This document shows positions 24,840 to 39,471 of a DNA stretch of 64,000 nucleotides, piece by piece. Made by a program: the position numbers and the translations under genes. The first letter of the stretch is position 1. Each line of letters starts with the position of its first letter. A model generated the notes under the pieces. That model searched no databases and had not been told where the DNA came from. It worked only from the letters and a program-made list of their open reading frames with translations. Source of the DNA: Mycolicibacterium rutilum (GTDB lineage: Bacteria; Actinomycetota; Actinomycetes; Mycobacteriales; Mycobacteriaceae); the NCBI RefSeq assembly GCF_900108565.1, contig NZ_LT629971.1, positions 4,278,001 through 4,342,000 on the forward strand. The letters run 5' to 3'.

Positions 24840-26024
24840 CTAGGTGACCCAGCCCTGGACCCACAGCGAGAACCGGTTCCAGTAATCGACGACCCAGTCC
24901 AGCAGCGCGGCGTCCACCCGCGCCACCCACAGCGCGACGATCACCGCGACCAGCATCGCCAGCACCAGCAGCGCGATGGCCCCGCCCGAGACCCGGCTGC
25001 GGTACAGCGTCGCGACGGCTTTGGCGTCGACGAGTTTCTCGCCCACCTTGAGCCGGGTCAGAAACGTCGACGGGTTGCTCTGCTGCCGCGAGCGGTCGAA
25101 GAACTCCTCGATGCTCGCGGTGTGGCCGGCGGTGACGATCAGCGACGCGCCGTGGTGGTCGCACAGCAGCAGCGCCAGGTCGGCGGCCGAACCGGCGGCC
25201 GGGAACGTCATCGCTCCGACGCCGAGGTCCTGGATGCGCTCCAACCCGGCGGCGTGCCCGTCGGCGTCGGCGGGCAGCACGACCTGCGCGCCGCACCGCA
25301 GCACCTCGGCGCTGATCTTGTCGGGGTCGCCGACGATCAGCTGCGGACGGTAGCCCGCCTTGCGCAGCACGTCGGCGCCGGTGCCGACGCCGACCAGCAC
25401 CGGCTGGTACTCCTTGATGAACGGCTTGAGCGCCCGCAGGTCGGCGGCCGCGCCGTCGTCCTCGGCGACGATCACAACGTGACGGCGGTTGAGGTCGACG
25501 TCGATGTCGGGGATGCCGATGCCGTCGATGAGCAACGGGCTCTCGCTGCGGATGAACTCGATCGTGTTGCCGGCGAACGCCTCGAGGTGGGCCACCAACC
25601 CGCTCTTGGCCTCGTGCATGAGTTCGTGGATCTCGTGGTCGGTGCGCTCGGCGCCCAGGATCAGCCGGCGGTCGCCGCTGTAGATGCCGCCCTCGTGCAG
25701 GCGCACCCGCGCGCCGTCCTTGACCTTCTTGAAGACGTCGGGCCCGGTGTTGTCGATCAGCGTGATGCCGTTGGCGACCAGAACCTCGGGGCCCAGGTTC
25801 GGGTAGCGCCCCGAGATCGACGGGGAGGCGTTGACGACGGCGGTGACGCCCGCCTCGACGAGCGCGTCGGCGGTGATGCGGTCGAGGTCCAGGGCGTCGA
25901 TGACGACGATGTCCCCGGGGCTGATGCGGCGCAGCAGTCGGTCGATGTCGCGGTCGACGCGGGCGGTGCCGGTGATGCCCGGTCGTGAACTGGCATTACG
26001 GGTGAGCAGCGCTGACATCTTCAT
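24840..26024 (-). CDS. steA: SteA-like septation membrane protein
   Basis: 394 aa from ATG 26024 (MKMSALLTRN), matching the start of Rv1697; a second ATG is two codons on. Large cytoplasmic domain with a thiamine-pyrophosphokinase-like half (VLVGVGTGADVLRKAGYRPQ, IVGDPDKIS) and a single C-terminal membrane helix (GAIALLVLAMLVAVIVALWV). In Corynebacterium SteA acts with SteB in cytokinesis. Operon with mctB. Confidence 0.9.
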   Translation of the reverse strand: MKMSALLTRNASSRPGITGTARVDRDIDRLLRRISPGDIVVIDALDLDRITADALVEAGVTAVVNASPSISGRYPNLGPEVLVANGITLIDNTGPDVFKKVKDGARVRLHEGGIYSGDRRLILGAERTDHEIHELMHEAKSGLVAHLEAFAGNTIEFIRSESPLLIDGIGIPDIDVDLNRRHVVIVAEDDGAAADLRALKPFIKEYQPVLVGVGTGADVLRKAGYRPQLIVGDPDKISAEVLRCGAQVVLPADADGHAAGLERIQDLGVGAMTFPAAGSAADLALLLCDHHGASLIVTAGHTASIEEFFDRSRQQSNPSTFLTRLKVGEKLVDAKAVATLYRSRVSGGAIALLVLAMLVAVIVALWVARVDAALLDWVVDYWNRFSLWVQGWVT

Positions 26025-26200
26025 GGGCCGATTCTGGCGAGACCGCAGCGTGATCCGGTGGAGGCGCGCCGTAACACCAGTCACATAAGTATCAAGCGTC
26101 CCACCCGCCACAGCGTTCGGCGTGGCCGCCAGCAAAGTCCCGGCGCGCGGCAGCACGGGTAATTGTCGCTATAGCAAATAATCTGGATCGACCCGCGCGG

Positions 26201-27961
26201 TCAGGCTTCCGCGCGGTCCTTCTGCGCGGCCTCGAGCAGTTCGCGGGCGTGGGCGCGGCCGCTGTCGGACTCGCCCAGACCGGCGAGCATCCGCGCCAAC
26301 TCGGCCACCCGGGCGTCGTCGTCGAGGCGCAGCACCTTGCTCGCCTTCAACTTGCCGCCGCCGCTGTCGACCACGAGGTGCACGTCGGCGTAGGCGGCGA
26401 CCTGCGGCAGGTGGGTGACGACGATGACCTGATGGGTGTCGGCCAGCCGCGCCAACCGGCGCCCGATCTGCACTGCGGCCCGTCCGCCGACACCGGCGTC
26501 CACCTCGTCGAAGACCATCGTGGTGCCCTCCACCGAGGCGGCCAGCACCACCTCGAGCGCCAGCATCACCCGCGACAGTTCGCCGCCCGACGCGCTCTTG
26601 TTCAGCGGCAGCACGTCGGTGCCGCGATGGGCGGCGAAACCGAACTCGACGAGATCGACGCCGTCGCGCCCGGCATGGACGACGTCACCGGACGGCAGGG
26701 TCAGCGGCGCGGAATCGTCGGCCTTCGCGGCCAGCGGTCCGACCGACACGGTGAACTCGGCGTCGGCCATCGCCAGCCCTCCGAGCTCGGCGGTCACCGC
26801 CTTGGACAGGCCCTTGGCCGCCTTCGTCCGCGCCTTGGTCAAATCGGCGGCCGCCGCGACGACCTTGCGCTGCAACTCCTCGACACGCCGCTCGAGACCG
26901 GTCAGCGCTTGCTCGGACACGTCGAGTTGGGCCAGGCGGTCGCGTGATTCGCGTGCCCAGGCCAGGACGCCGTCGATGTCGGGGGCGTATTTGCGGGTGA
27001 GCGTGCGCAATTCGGCTTGCCGCGCGAGCTTGGTTTCGAGCGCGCTGGCATCGTCGGGCAGCCCGGACAGGAAGGAGCCGAGTTCGCCACTGACGCTGGC
27101 GATCACGGCCACGGCTTCGCTGAGCTGTTGGGCCAGCGACACCAGCGCGGTGTCACCGGTGGACTCCAACGCCGACTTGGCGTGCGCGACCCCGTGCGAT
27201 GCCGAAACGTCTTCCGGCGACGGGTCGTCGGGGCCGGCCAGCGCCGCCCGCGCGGTCTGGACGGATTCGCGCAGCGCGTCGAGTTCGGACAGCCGGCGGA
27301 TGTCGTCGACGAGCGCGTTGTCTTCGCCGGGTTCGGGTGCGACGGCGTCGATTTCGTCCAGCGAGAACTTGAGCCGATCGGCTTCCTGCGCCAGTTCCCT
27401 GGTCCGCTGCCTGCGGTCGATCAGGTCCCGACGCGCGGCCACCCACTCGTCGCGGGCGGTGCGGTACTTCTTCAGCGGCCCCTCCACATCGGCGAACCGG
27501 TCGAGCGCCGCGCGCTGCTCCTCGGGCCGGATCAGCCGCAACTGATCGTTCTGCCCGTGCAGGGTGAGTAGTTCGGTGGTGAAGCTGCTCAGCGACTTCG
27601 CGGGCACGCTGCGCCCACCGAGGTAGGCCCGCGACGGGCCGTCGCGGCTGACCGAGCGCGCCGCGATGATGCTGCCGTCGTCGTCGCGTTCGGCACCGGA
27701 AGAATCGAGGATCTCGTCGACGAGGGCGGCGACGTCATCGGTGAGTTCTGTTGTGGTGAAACGTCCTTCAACGACAGCGCGGTCGGCGCCCGAGCGCACC
27801 CGGTTGGCGTCGGCGCGGGCGCCACCCAGCAGGTGCAGGCCGGTCACCACCATCGTCTTGCCGGTGCCGGTCTCGCCTGTCAGCACCGTGAACCCACGGT
27901 CGAACTCGGCGGTCGCGGTGCTGATCGCGCCCAGGGACTCGATACGGATCTCGGAGAGCAC
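26201..27961 (-). CDS. recN: DNA repair protein RecN
   Basis: 586 aa from GTG 27961, overlapping the last base of the nadK stop. SMC-like: Walker A GETGTGKTM (29-37), long central coiled coil, signature KSASGGELSRVMLALE, Walker B TMVFDEVDAGVGG. Cohesin-like factor for double-strand break repair. Coupled to nadK and tlyA as in M. tuberculosis (Rv1696-Rv1694). Confidence 0.96.
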   Translation of the reverse strand: MLSEIRIESLGAISTATAEFDRGFTVLTGETGTGKTMVVTGLHLLGGARADANRVRSGADRAVVEGRFTTTELTDDVAALVDEILDSSGAERDDDGSIIAARSVSRDGPSRAYLGGRSVPAKSLSSFTTELLTLHGQNDQLRLIRPEEQRAALDRFADVEGPLKKYRTARDEWVAARRDLIDRRQRTRELAQEADRLKFSLDEIDAVAPEPGEDNALVDDIRRLSELDALRESVQTARAALAGPDDPSPEDVSASHGVAHAKSALESTGDTALVSLAQQLSEAVAVIASVSGELGSFLSGLPDDASALETKLARQAELRTLTRKYAPDIDGVLAWARESRDRLAQLDVSEQALTGLERRVEELQRKVVAAAADLTKARTKAAKGLSKAVTAELGGLAMADAEFTVSVGPLAAKADDSAPLTLPSGDVVHAGRDGVDLVEFGFAAHRGTDVLPLNKSASGGELSRVMLALEVVLAASVEGTTMVFDEVDAGVGGRAAVQIGRRLARLADTHQVIVVTHLPQVAAYADVHLVVDSGGGKLKASKVLRLDDDARVAELARMLAGLGESDSGRAHARELLEAAQKDRAEA

Positions 27962-28884
27962 TACTGACCGCGCCACCCTGTGACCGGCAACCGGAACTTG
28001 CGCACCAGACGGTCGGTGAACGGGGCGCTGTCGAGGCGCACCCACTTCACCGGTGTGCCGCAGCGGGTCACCTCGAGGCGCCCGCCGGCAGGCACCACCA
28101 TTTCCCGTCGGCCGTCGCAGAACACCAGCGCGTCATGGCCCCTGGCCTCGATCTCGATCGCGATCGCCGCGTCGGGGCTGGTGACCATCGGGCGGGCGAA
28201 CAGTGCGTGCGCGTTGTTGGGTACGACCAGAATCGCCTCCAGGTCCGGCCACAGAATGGGCCCGCCCGCCGAGAACGCCCACGCCGTCGACCCGGTGGGC
28301 GTCGCGACCAGCACCCCGTCGCAGCCGAAGGACGACACCGGCCGACCGTCGACCTCGAGCACGGCGCCCAGCACCCCGAGGCGCGGCCCCTTCTCGAGGC
28401 TGGCCTCGTTCAGCGCCCAGCCCCGGTCGACGATCTCGCCGCCCACCCGGACCACGACGTCGAGCGTCATCCGTTCCTCGACGCTGTAGTCGCGCGCCAC
28501 GACATGGTCGAGCACCGCATCGATGTTGTCGGCTTCGGCCTCGGCGAGGAATCCGATGCGGCCGAGGTTGACGCCCAGCACCGGGATCTCGACGTTGCGG
28601 GCGAGTTCGGCCGCGCGCAAGAAGGTGCCGTCGCCGCCGAGCACGAGGACCAGTTCGCATCCCTCGGCGGCCCGCTCCTCGGCGTCGACCACCTCGATCT
28701 CGACGCCGAGCGCGCGCATGTCGTCCGGCGACAGGTGCACCGGGCCGCGGTCGACCGCTTCGGCGGAGAGCACTTTGAGCGCGATCCCGTTGTCGCCGAG
28801 CACTTTCTGGACCCGTCGCGCGACCTCGGTGGCCTCCTCGCGACCGGTGTGCACGACCATGAGGATGGTCCGTTCGGTGTTCAC
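27961..28884 (-). CDS. nadK: NAD kinase
   Basis: 307 aa from GTG 28884 (GTGA overlap with tlyA). The catalytic motif GGDGT at residues 83-87 and the downstream NAD-binding loop TPTGSTAWAFSAGGPI define the family. Phosphorylates NAD to NADP. The length equals that of the M. tuberculosis enzyme (Rv1695, also called ppnK). Confidence 0.96.
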   Translation of the reverse strand: MNTERTILMVVHTGREEATEVARRVQKVLGDNGIALKVLSAEAVDRGPVHLSPDDMRALGVEIEVVDAEERAAEGCELVLVLGGDGTFLRAAELARNVEIPVLGVNLGRIGFLAEAEADNIDAVLDHVVARDYSVEERMTLDVVVRVGGEIVDRGWALNEASLEKGPRLGVLGAVLEVDGRPVSSFGCDGVLVATPTGSTAWAFSAGGPILWPDLEAILVVPNNAHALFARPMVTSPDAAIAIEIEARGHDALVFCDGRREMVVPAGGRLEVTRCGTPVKWVRLDSAPFTDRLVRKFRLPVTGWRGQ

Positions 28885-29690
28885 TGAGGTCCCTCCGCGA
28901 CGGCGGTGTGCACCGCCCGCTCCAGTGCCGACCCGTGCAGCGGGGCGTCGGCGCGGGCGCGCAGGTGCAGGAAGTACTCGACGTTGCCGGACGGGCCCGG
29001 CAGCGGGCTGGCCACGACCGCGACGGTGTGCCAGTTCAACTCGGCGGCTCGGCGGGCCACGGTCAGCACGGCGTCGGCACGCAGTTCCGGGTCGGCGACG
29101 ACGCCGCCGGCACCGACCCGGTCCTTGCCCACCTCGAACTGCGGCTTCACCATCGGCACGATATCCCCGTCGGGTGACGTGCACGCCGTCAGCGCGGGCA
29201 GCACGGTGGACAGCGAGATGAACGACAGGTCCGCGACGACCAGGTCGACGGGCCCGCCGATCGCGTCGGCGGCCAATTCGCGCACATTCGTGCGTTCCAT
29301 CACCGTGACGCGGGGGTCGGTGCGCAGCACCCAGGCCAATTGGCCGTAGCCGACATCGGCGGCGACCACCTCGCGGGCGCCCCGGTCGAGCAGCACTTCG
29401 GTGAAACCACCGGTCGAGGCGCCGGCGTCGAGACAACGCCGCTGCTCGACCGCGATCTCGAAGGCGTCGAGCGCGCCCAGCAATTTGTGCGCACCCCGCG
29501 ACACCCAGGTCCGCTCATCGGTGCCCTCGACCGTCAACGACGCCGTGACCGCGACCGCGGTGGCCGGCTTGGCGGCCGGCATGCCGTCGATGCTCACCCG
29601 GCCCGCGCCGATCAACTCGGCGGCCTGCTGGCGGGACCGGGCCAAACCGCGTCGCACCAGCTCGGCGTCCACTCGCGCCCGCCGCGTCAC
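28881..29690 (-). CDS. tlyA: TlyA, 2'-O-methyltransferase of 16S/23S rRNA
   Basis: 269 aa from GTG 29690. N-terminal S4 RNA-binding domain (RVDAELVRRGLARSRQQAAEL), then a FtsJ-type Rossmann methyltransferase: CLDAGASTGGFTEVLL (SAM loop), VVADLSFISL, MVKPQFE (catalytic Lys). In M. tuberculosis it methylates C1409 of 16S and C1920 of 23S rRNA, and its loss gives capreomycin resistance. Coupled to nadK. Confidence 0.96.
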   Translation of the reverse strand: MTRRARVDAELVRRGLARSRQQAAELIGAGRVSIDGMPAAKPATAVAVTASLTVEGTDERTWVSRGAHKLLGALDAFEIAVEQRRCLDAGASTGGFTEVLLDRGAREVVAADVGYGQLAWVLRTDPRVTVMERTNVRELAADAIGGPVDLVVADLSFISLSTVLPALTACTSPDGDIVPMVKPQFEVGKDRVGAGGVVADPELRADAVLTVARRAAELNWHTVAVVASPLPGPSGNVEYFLHLRARADAPLHGSALERAVHTAVAEGPQ

Positions 29691-29695
29691 GGCGG

Positions 29696-29893
29696 TCAGC
29701 CCTTCTCGACCGACTCGAGCGCCTGCACGAGCACGTCGTGCGCTTCTTCCAGCCGTGCCGCGATGACCTCGATGTCGGCATCGGCCAGACCGTCGAGGTT
29801 GGCGCCGTCCGGCCCCGGATCGGGCAGGTCGGCGAGCAACTCCGCGATGCGCGCGCGAATCTGATCGGGATCGGTACTCATGTCGGTGTTCAC
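29696..29893 (-). CDS. Small acidic hypothetical protein (Rv1693-like)
   Basis: 65 aa from GTG 29893, whose GTGA overlaps the phosphatase stop; ATG 29881 (MSTDPDQIRAR) is an alternative giving 61 aa. Acidic helical protein (RIAELLADLPDPGPDG ... EEAHDVLVQALESVEKG). Conserved at this position in mycobacteria. Function unknown. Confidence 0.75.
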   Translation of the reverse strand: MNTDMSTDPDQIRARIAELLADLPDPGPDGANLDGLADADIEVIAARLEEAHDVLVQALESVEKG

Positions 29894-30912
29894 GCTAGTC
29901 GATCAGGACCGGTTAGCAGGGACCAGCGGTGCGCGGCCTGCCGCGCGGTGTCGTCGCCGGCGGCGATGGCCAGCGAGGCGGCGTCGAGCCCGGAATCCCA
30001 GACCGCGCTGGCCGTCGCGCGCACCACCGACAGCTCATCGCCCGGGTCGGCGCCGGTGAAGTGAATCGTCACGGCCGCCGCGTCGACATCGACACGCCAC
30101 GCCGGGTGCGGGCCGATCCGCAAAGCGTCCGCGGGTCCGGTCAACGACCTCAGGTCCGGCGCCAGGAAGTCCGGTCGCTCGTCGAGCGCGGCGCGGACCA
30201 TCTCCGCGGCGGTGCTGACTCCGGTGAGCACGAGCAGGCTCGGCAGCCCGGCGGCGTTGGCGCCGGCGATGTCGGTGTCGAGCCGGTCGCCGACCACCAA
30301 CGGCGCAGTGAAGGTGCCGCGGGCGAGCGCATCGTTGAGCAGCGTCGGCTGGGGCTTGCCCGCGACCTGGGGTTCGCCGCCGGTGGCCGTCCGCAGCGCG
30401 GCGACCATCGAGCCGTTCCCGGGCAGCAACCCGCGTTCGGACGGCAGGGTCAGATCGACGTTCGCCGCGACCCACAGTGCGCCGGCGCGGATGGCCAGCG
30501 CAGCCTCCGCCAGGTCGGGCCAGCTCGTCTGCGGCGAGTGACCCTGCACCACGGCGACCGGGCCGTCGGCGAACTGCCGAACGGGTTTGAGGCCCACGCC
30601 GCTGACCTCGGCGGCCAGTGCATCGGTGCCGACGACGAGAACCACTGCGCCGCTGGGCAATTGGTCGGCCAACAGTTTCGCGGCGCTCTGCGCGCTGGTG
30701 ACCACGTCGTCGGGCTCGGCGGCGAAGCCCAGCGCGTGCAGGTGCTCGGCGACTTCGGCCGGGGCGCGTGACGCATTGTTGGTCACGTAAAGGGTGCGCG
30801 CGTCGATGGCGGCCAGGGTGTCGACGGCGCCCTCGGTCGCTTCGTGCCCCCGGAACACGGTGCCGTCGAGGTCGAGCAGCAGGCAGTCGTGGTCCTGCGC
30901 GAGGGTGCTCAC
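29890..30912 (-). CDS. HAD-superfamily phosphatase (NagD/PGP type)
   Basis: 340 aa from GTG 30912. HAD motif 1 LLLDLDGTVF with D14 and D16, motif 2 YVTNNAS, late motif VVGDRLDTDIAGAN. C2-capped NagD-like family; the Rv1692 orthologue has been characterised as a glycerol-3-phosphate phosphatase. A C-terminal extension of about 70 residues follows the catalytic domain. One base separates the TPR gene stop from this start. Confidence 0.9.
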   Translation of the reverse strand: MSTLAQDHDCLLLDLDGTVFRGHEATEGAVDTLAAIDARTLYVTNNASRAPAEVAEHLHALGFAAEPDDVVTSAQSAAKLLADQLPSGAVVLVVGTDALAAEVSGVGLKPVRQFADGPVAVVQGHSPQTSWPDLAEAALAIRAGALWVAANVDLTLPSERGLLPGNGSMVAALRTATGGEPQVAGKPQPTLLNDALARGTFTAPLVVGDRLDTDIAGANAAGLPSLLVLTGVSTAAEMVRAALDERPDFLAPDLRSLTGPADALRIGPHPAWRVDVDAAAVTIHFTGADPGDELSVVRATASAVWDSGLDAASLAIAAGDDTARQAAHRWSLLTGPDRLA

Positions 30913-30913
30913 C

Positions 30914-31693
30914 TCAGGAGAGCTCCGTGATGCGCTCTTCGGCGTCGGTGAGACCGTCGACGTCGGCGGTCGCGGCGTGGAGGAACCACTGTCGTGCGTC
31001 ATCGTTACGGCCAAGGGCCAGAAGCGTTTCGGCGTACATGTAGAACAGCCGGGCGGCGGTCTGCCCGGTGCGTGAGGGATCCGGCTGCGGGCTCGACAGC
31101 ACCGCGAGGGCCTGCTCGTGCTGACCGAGATCCGAGCGGGCGCCGGCCACCACGATCCGCAGTTCGTCGGCGTCGTCGCCGGTGAGCTGAGCGGCCTCGG
31201 GACTGCGGGCCAGTTCGATCGCCCGTTCCGGACGACCGACGCCGCGCTCGCAGTCGGCGATGAGCGCCAACAGCGGTGAGCGACTTCCCATTCGGCGCGC
31301 GGCGCGCAATTCGGCGAGCGCCTGCGCCCAGTCACCACAGTGGTAGGCGGCGATGCCGACCGCTTCGCGCACCGCGGCGATCCGGCCGGCGCGAGTGCGG
31401 GCGGCGCGCGCGTGTTCGAGTGCGGCGGCGGGATCGTCGTCGAGCAGTTCGCCGGCGGCGACCAGATGCCGGGCCACGTAGTCGGCGGACGACTTGTCGA
31501 GCGTGGTCAGCTCGCCGCGCACGTCCGGCGCGAGCTGGCGGGCCTCGATGCGTTCGGGCAGCGGCGGGCCGGCCGACTGGCGCGCATCGCCGTCGGGTCG
31601 GGGTTGTGCGCGGCGGGCCCGATTCGGTCCCGAGGAGCGCGGCGCCGACCGCTGTGGGCGCCCGTTGTTGCCGCCCCGTCTGTCCTCAGCCAC
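30914..31693 (-). CDS. TPR-repeat protein (Rv1691-like)
   Basis: 259 aa from GTG 31693. A basic, Arg/Pro-rich disordered N-terminus (about 45 residues) precedes helical tetratricopeptide-like repeats (EHARAARTRAGRIAAVREAV, GDWAQALAELRAARRMG, ...LFYMYAETLLALGRNDDAR). Probably a protein-interaction scaffold; no partner is known to me. First gene of the chain ending at recN, directly downstream of the rrn terminator. Confidence 0.85.
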   Translation of the reverse strand: MAEDRRGGNNGRPQRSAPRSSGPNRARRAQPRPDGDARQSAGPPLPERIEARQLAPDVRGELTTLDKSSADYVARHLVAAGELLDDDPAAALEHARAARTRAGRIAAVREAVGIAAYHCGDWAQALAELRAARRMGSRSPLLALIADCERGVGRPERAIELARSPEAAQLTGDDADELRIVVAGARSDLGQHEQALAVLSSPQPDPSRTGQTAARLFYMYAETLLALGRNDDARQWFLHAATADVDGLTDAEERITELS

Positions 31694-31755
31694 GTATGCC
31701 TTTCTACCCGATGACCCTGTGCATGAGCAGCCGTAATGACTTCTCGCGAAATAGA

Positions 31756-31785
31756 ATTACCCCCCACGCAATTGTGGGGGGTAAT
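31756..31785 (-). terminator. Intrinsic terminator of the rrn operon
   Basis: Perfect 12-bp stem (31756-31767 with 31774-31785; arm ATTACCCCCCAC) around a 6-base loop, about 10 bp beyond the 5S gene. On the minus strand it is followed by TCTATTT, a weak U tract as is usual in mycobacteria. Confidence 0.85.
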
Positions 31786-31795
31786 CCTAATGTGT

Positions 31796-31912
31796 GTTCG
31801 GCGGTGTCCTACTTTTCCACCCGTGTTGGGCAGTATCATTGGCGCTGGCAGGCTTAGCTTCCGGGTTCGGGATGGGTCCGGGCGTTTCCCTGCCGCTATT
31901 GACCGCCGTAAC
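31796..31912 (-). rRNA. rrf: 5S ribosomal RNA
   Basis: On the minus strand the gene starts GTTACGGCGGTCAATAGCGG and contains the conserved CCCGAACCCGGAAGCTAAG core and the closing ACCGCCGAACA. About 115-117 nt; ends are estimated within a few bases. Confidence 0.93.
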
Positions 31913-32021
31913 TCTATTCACTTGTTGTCAAGTGTTCCACGGTGTGTTGTGGGTGGTGTGTTTTGGTGGTGGGGTGCGGTTGTTTGGTCCGCGTGGAGTG
32001 TGTGGTTGCGAGTTTGTGTGT

Positions 32022-37025
<5,004 letters not shown>

Positions 37026-37184
37026 AAACAACCCAACCAAACAAGGCCAGGTGGAATTCGAATCAGAAAAATCCGATCACAAACAAAAGACACCAAAAAC
37101 TGGCATCAAAAAACACCACACCCACAAACGGGAAAACAGGGCATGGCAAAAAAACAACAAACAAAAACCACCAAACACACTATT

Positions 37185-37200
37185 GAGTTCTCAAACAACA
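37185..37200 (-). promoter_or_regulatory. rrn leader boxA-type antitermination element
   Basis: The minus strand reads TGTTGTTTGAGAACTC and continues AATAGTGTG, the strongly conserved mycobacterial rrn leader box bound by Nus factors. The rest of the leader, to 37027, is A-rich on the plus strand and contains no gene. Confidence 0.75.
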
Positions 37201-37342
37201 CACCCACCTACCCGCGCAGCGAACCCGCGGCCAAAAGCCGCGTACTCGTCGTGCGGACAGTCAGGAACCCACCGAAGTGAATCTCCCTCTGGAAGTCTGC
37301 CGCGCTCTCCGGTCCGGGGACCGTGTCGCGGCGACCTGAGAT

Positions 37343-37371
37343 AAGTTACGTCAGTGGAAACTCGGAGTCAA
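37343..37371 (-). promoter_or_regulatory. rrn operon promoter
   Basis: Minus strand: -35 TTGACT (37371-37366), 17-bp spacer, -10 TAACTT (37348-37343), a near-consensus SigA promoter; transcription should start near 37336, about 310 bp before 16S. Only one such promoter is seen in the 455 bp between 16S and tyrS. Confidence 0.8.
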
Positions 37372-37480
37372 ATGGGCTGGTAGGGCGGGTTTTTCGGACT
37401 CCGCATCTACCGCGCGCACCAGGGTGAGTCGACTCCGACATACAGCCCAACGGCCGTGGTGCCCAATTTGTTCCCCAACC

Positions 37481-38767
37481 TCATCCGGTGCGTTGCACGC
37501 CGGCGATGTTGCGCTTGCCACGCCGCAACACCAACCACCGCCCATATAGGAAGTCCTCGGACTGCGGGGTCCAGTCGTCGCTCGCGACGCGGGTGTTGTT
37601 GACGTACACCCCACCCTCGGCGACGGTGCGCCGCGCGGCCCCCTTGCTCGCCGCCAGGCCACTGGCCACCAGCAGGTCGGTGATCGCATCCGGCCCGCCC
37701 GGCGCCAACTCCGCTACCTGGTTGTTGCTGGCCTCCCGCAACGCCGCCGCCAGCGTCGACTCATCGAGTTCGGCCAGTTCAGCGCGGCCGAACAACGCCT
37801 GGCTGGCGTGTTCGACCGACCGGGTCGCGGCCTCGCCGTGCACCAACGTGGTGAGTTCACGCGCCAGTCGCCGCTGTGCCGCCCGCTCGTGCGCGCGTTC
37901 GCGCGTCGCTTCGTCGAGTTCGGCCAGGTCGTCGGGCGACAGGAACGTGAACCAGCGCAGGTAGCGCACCACGTCGGCGTCGGCGGTGTTGATGAAGTAC
38001 TGGTACCAGGCGTAGGGACTGGTCATCTCCGGGTCCAGCCACAGGCTGCCGCCGCCGGTCGACTTGCCGAACTTCTTGCCTTCGGAGTCGGTGACCAACG
38101 GCGTCGTCAGCGCATGCACCGTTGCGCTGTCCTTCTGGCGCACCAGCCGTACCCCGGCGATGATGTTGCCCCACTGGTCGGAGCCGCCGACCTGCAATGT
38201 GCAGTTGTGGCGCCGGTGCAACTCCACGTAATCGTTGGCCTGCAGCAGCATGTAGCTGAACTCGGTGTAGGAGATGCCTTCGCCTTCGAGCCGGCGCCGC
38301 ACGGTCTCGCGGTCGAGCATCACGTTGACCGAGAAGTACTTCCCGATGTCGCGCAGGAATTCGATCGCCGACAACGGACCCGTCCAGGACAGGTTGTTCT
38401 CGATGATCGCGCCGCTGGCGGTGTCGTCGAACTCGACGAACCGCTCGAGCTGCCCGCGGATCCGGTCGGCCCATTCGGCGACGGTGTCGGCGGTGTTGAG
38501 TGTCCGCTCACCGGTCTCGCGGGGGTCGCCGATCATGCCGGTGGCGCCGCCGGCCAGCACGATCGGACGGTGCCCGGACTGCTGGAAGCGCCGCAGCGTC
38601 AGCAGTGGGATGAGATGTCCGGCGTGCAGGCTGGGGGCCGTCGGATCGAAACCCGAATAGACGGTGACAGGTCCGGCGGACAGCGCCTCGGCCAGCGCGT
38701 CGCGGTCGGTGGACTGTGCGACCAGCCCACGCCATTCCAGTTCGTCGAGGATGTTCGGCGTGCCCAT
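37481..38767 (-). CDS. tyrS: Tyrosyl-tRNA synthetase
   Basis: 428 aa from ATG 38767, ribosome site AGGTG 7 bases upstream. Class I signatures: HIGH-like HAGH (48-51) and KMSKS-like KFGKS (232-236); YSGFDPTAPSLHAGHLIPLL is the tyrosine-binding start, SDQWGN the substrate loop, and a C-terminal S4 domain follows. Charges tRNA-Tyr. tyrS directly upstream of an rrn operon marks the rrnB locus of fast-growing mycobacteria. Confidence 0.97.
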   Translation of the reverse strand: MGTPNILDELEWRGLVAQSTDRDALAEALSAGPVTVYSGFDPTAPSLHAGHLIPLLTLRRFQQSGHRPIVLAGGATGMIGDPRETGERTLNTADTVAEWADRIRGQLERFVEFDDTASGAIIENNLSWTGPLSAIEFLRDIGKYFSVNVMLDRETVRRRLEGEGISYTEFSYMLLQANDYVELHRRHNCTLQVGGSDQWGNIIAGVRLVRQKDSATVHALTTPLVTDSEGKKFGKSTGGGSLWLDPEMTSPYAWYQYFINTADADVVRYLRWFTFLSPDDLAELDEATRERAHERAAQRRLARELTTLVHGEAATRSVEHASQALFGRAELAELDESTLAAALREASNNQVAELAPGGPDAITDLLVASGLAASKGAARRTVAEGGVYVNNTRVASDDWTPQSEDFLYGRWLVLRRGKRNIAGVQRTG

Positions 38768-38794
38768 AACAGTCACCTGGTCGATCTTTCCGTA

Positions 38795-39406
38795 CTAGTC
38801 GCTCTCGCCGAGAGCCGGTGCCCGCGGGCTGCGCCGATACGCCGACACCTCCGGTCGGCCGGTCAACCAGAACCGCCACGGCCGGTCGGCAGCCTTACTC
38901 ACGCCCACCCGGGGACCGTCCGCGGCGTCCGCCCGCTCATCGAGGGTCAGCTGGATCGGGCTGTCCGGGTCGAACAGGTCGATCCCGTTGTCGTCCATGG
39001 TGATTCCGAGCGCCGAGCACAGATTGCCCGGACCGCGGGCCAGGCCGACGGGCCGCACCGATTCGCCGCGGCGGGCGTGCGCGGTACTCAGCCCGGCCTC
39101 GATCGCGGCGGCCCGCAGCAGCACCGCGCCGGCGACCCCGTCGGTGGCGCACACCACGTTGGCGCATACATGGATGCCGTGGCTGCGGTAGGTGTACAGC
39201 CGTCCCGGCGGTCCGAACATCACCCGGTTACGCGGTGTCGGCCCGCGGAACGAATGCGCCGCCGCGTCAGGCCACGGGCCATCGGCCGGCCCACCGTAGG
39301 CCTCGACCTCGACGATCATCGCGCTCACGCCGCGGCCGGTCAGGTCGGCGCCGAGCAAGCGCCGGGCCGCGGTCAGCGGATCGACCGCCAGCGGATGCGC
39401 GGTCAT
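38795..39406 (-). CDS. mpg: 3-methyladenine DNA glycosylase (AAG/MPG family)
   Basis: 203 aa. Motifs AMIVEVEAYGGPADGPWPDAA (catalytic Glu in the VE-x-EAY region), RNRVMFGPPGRLYTYRSHGI and GARGP-like LARGPGNLCSALGI are those of the mammalian-type alkyladenine glycosylase. Removes alkylated purines in base excision repair. Orthologue of Rv1688 next to tyrS. Divergent from the ABC exporter genes. Confidence 0.95.
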   Translation of the reverse strand: MTAHPLAVDPLTAARRLLGADLTGRGVSAMIVEVEAYGGPADGPWPDAAAHSFRGPTPRNRVMFGPPGRLYTYRSHGIHVCANVVCATDGVAGAVLLRAAAIEAGLSTAHARRGESVRPVGLARGPGNLCSALGITMDDNGIDLFDPDSPIQLTLDERADAADGPRVGVSKAADRPWRFWLTGRPEVSAYRRSPRAPALGESD

Positions 39407-39471
39407 ATCCGCATGTCACATCGGCCGGGGAACGCTGCGCTGACCATCGCGAAGGATCCTACGGAACGGTC

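Noticed and set aside
37351..37689. 112-codon minus-strand frame at the end of tyrS and the rrn promoter
   Set aside because: Out-of-frame shadow of tyrS that runs through the rrn promoter; no domain.
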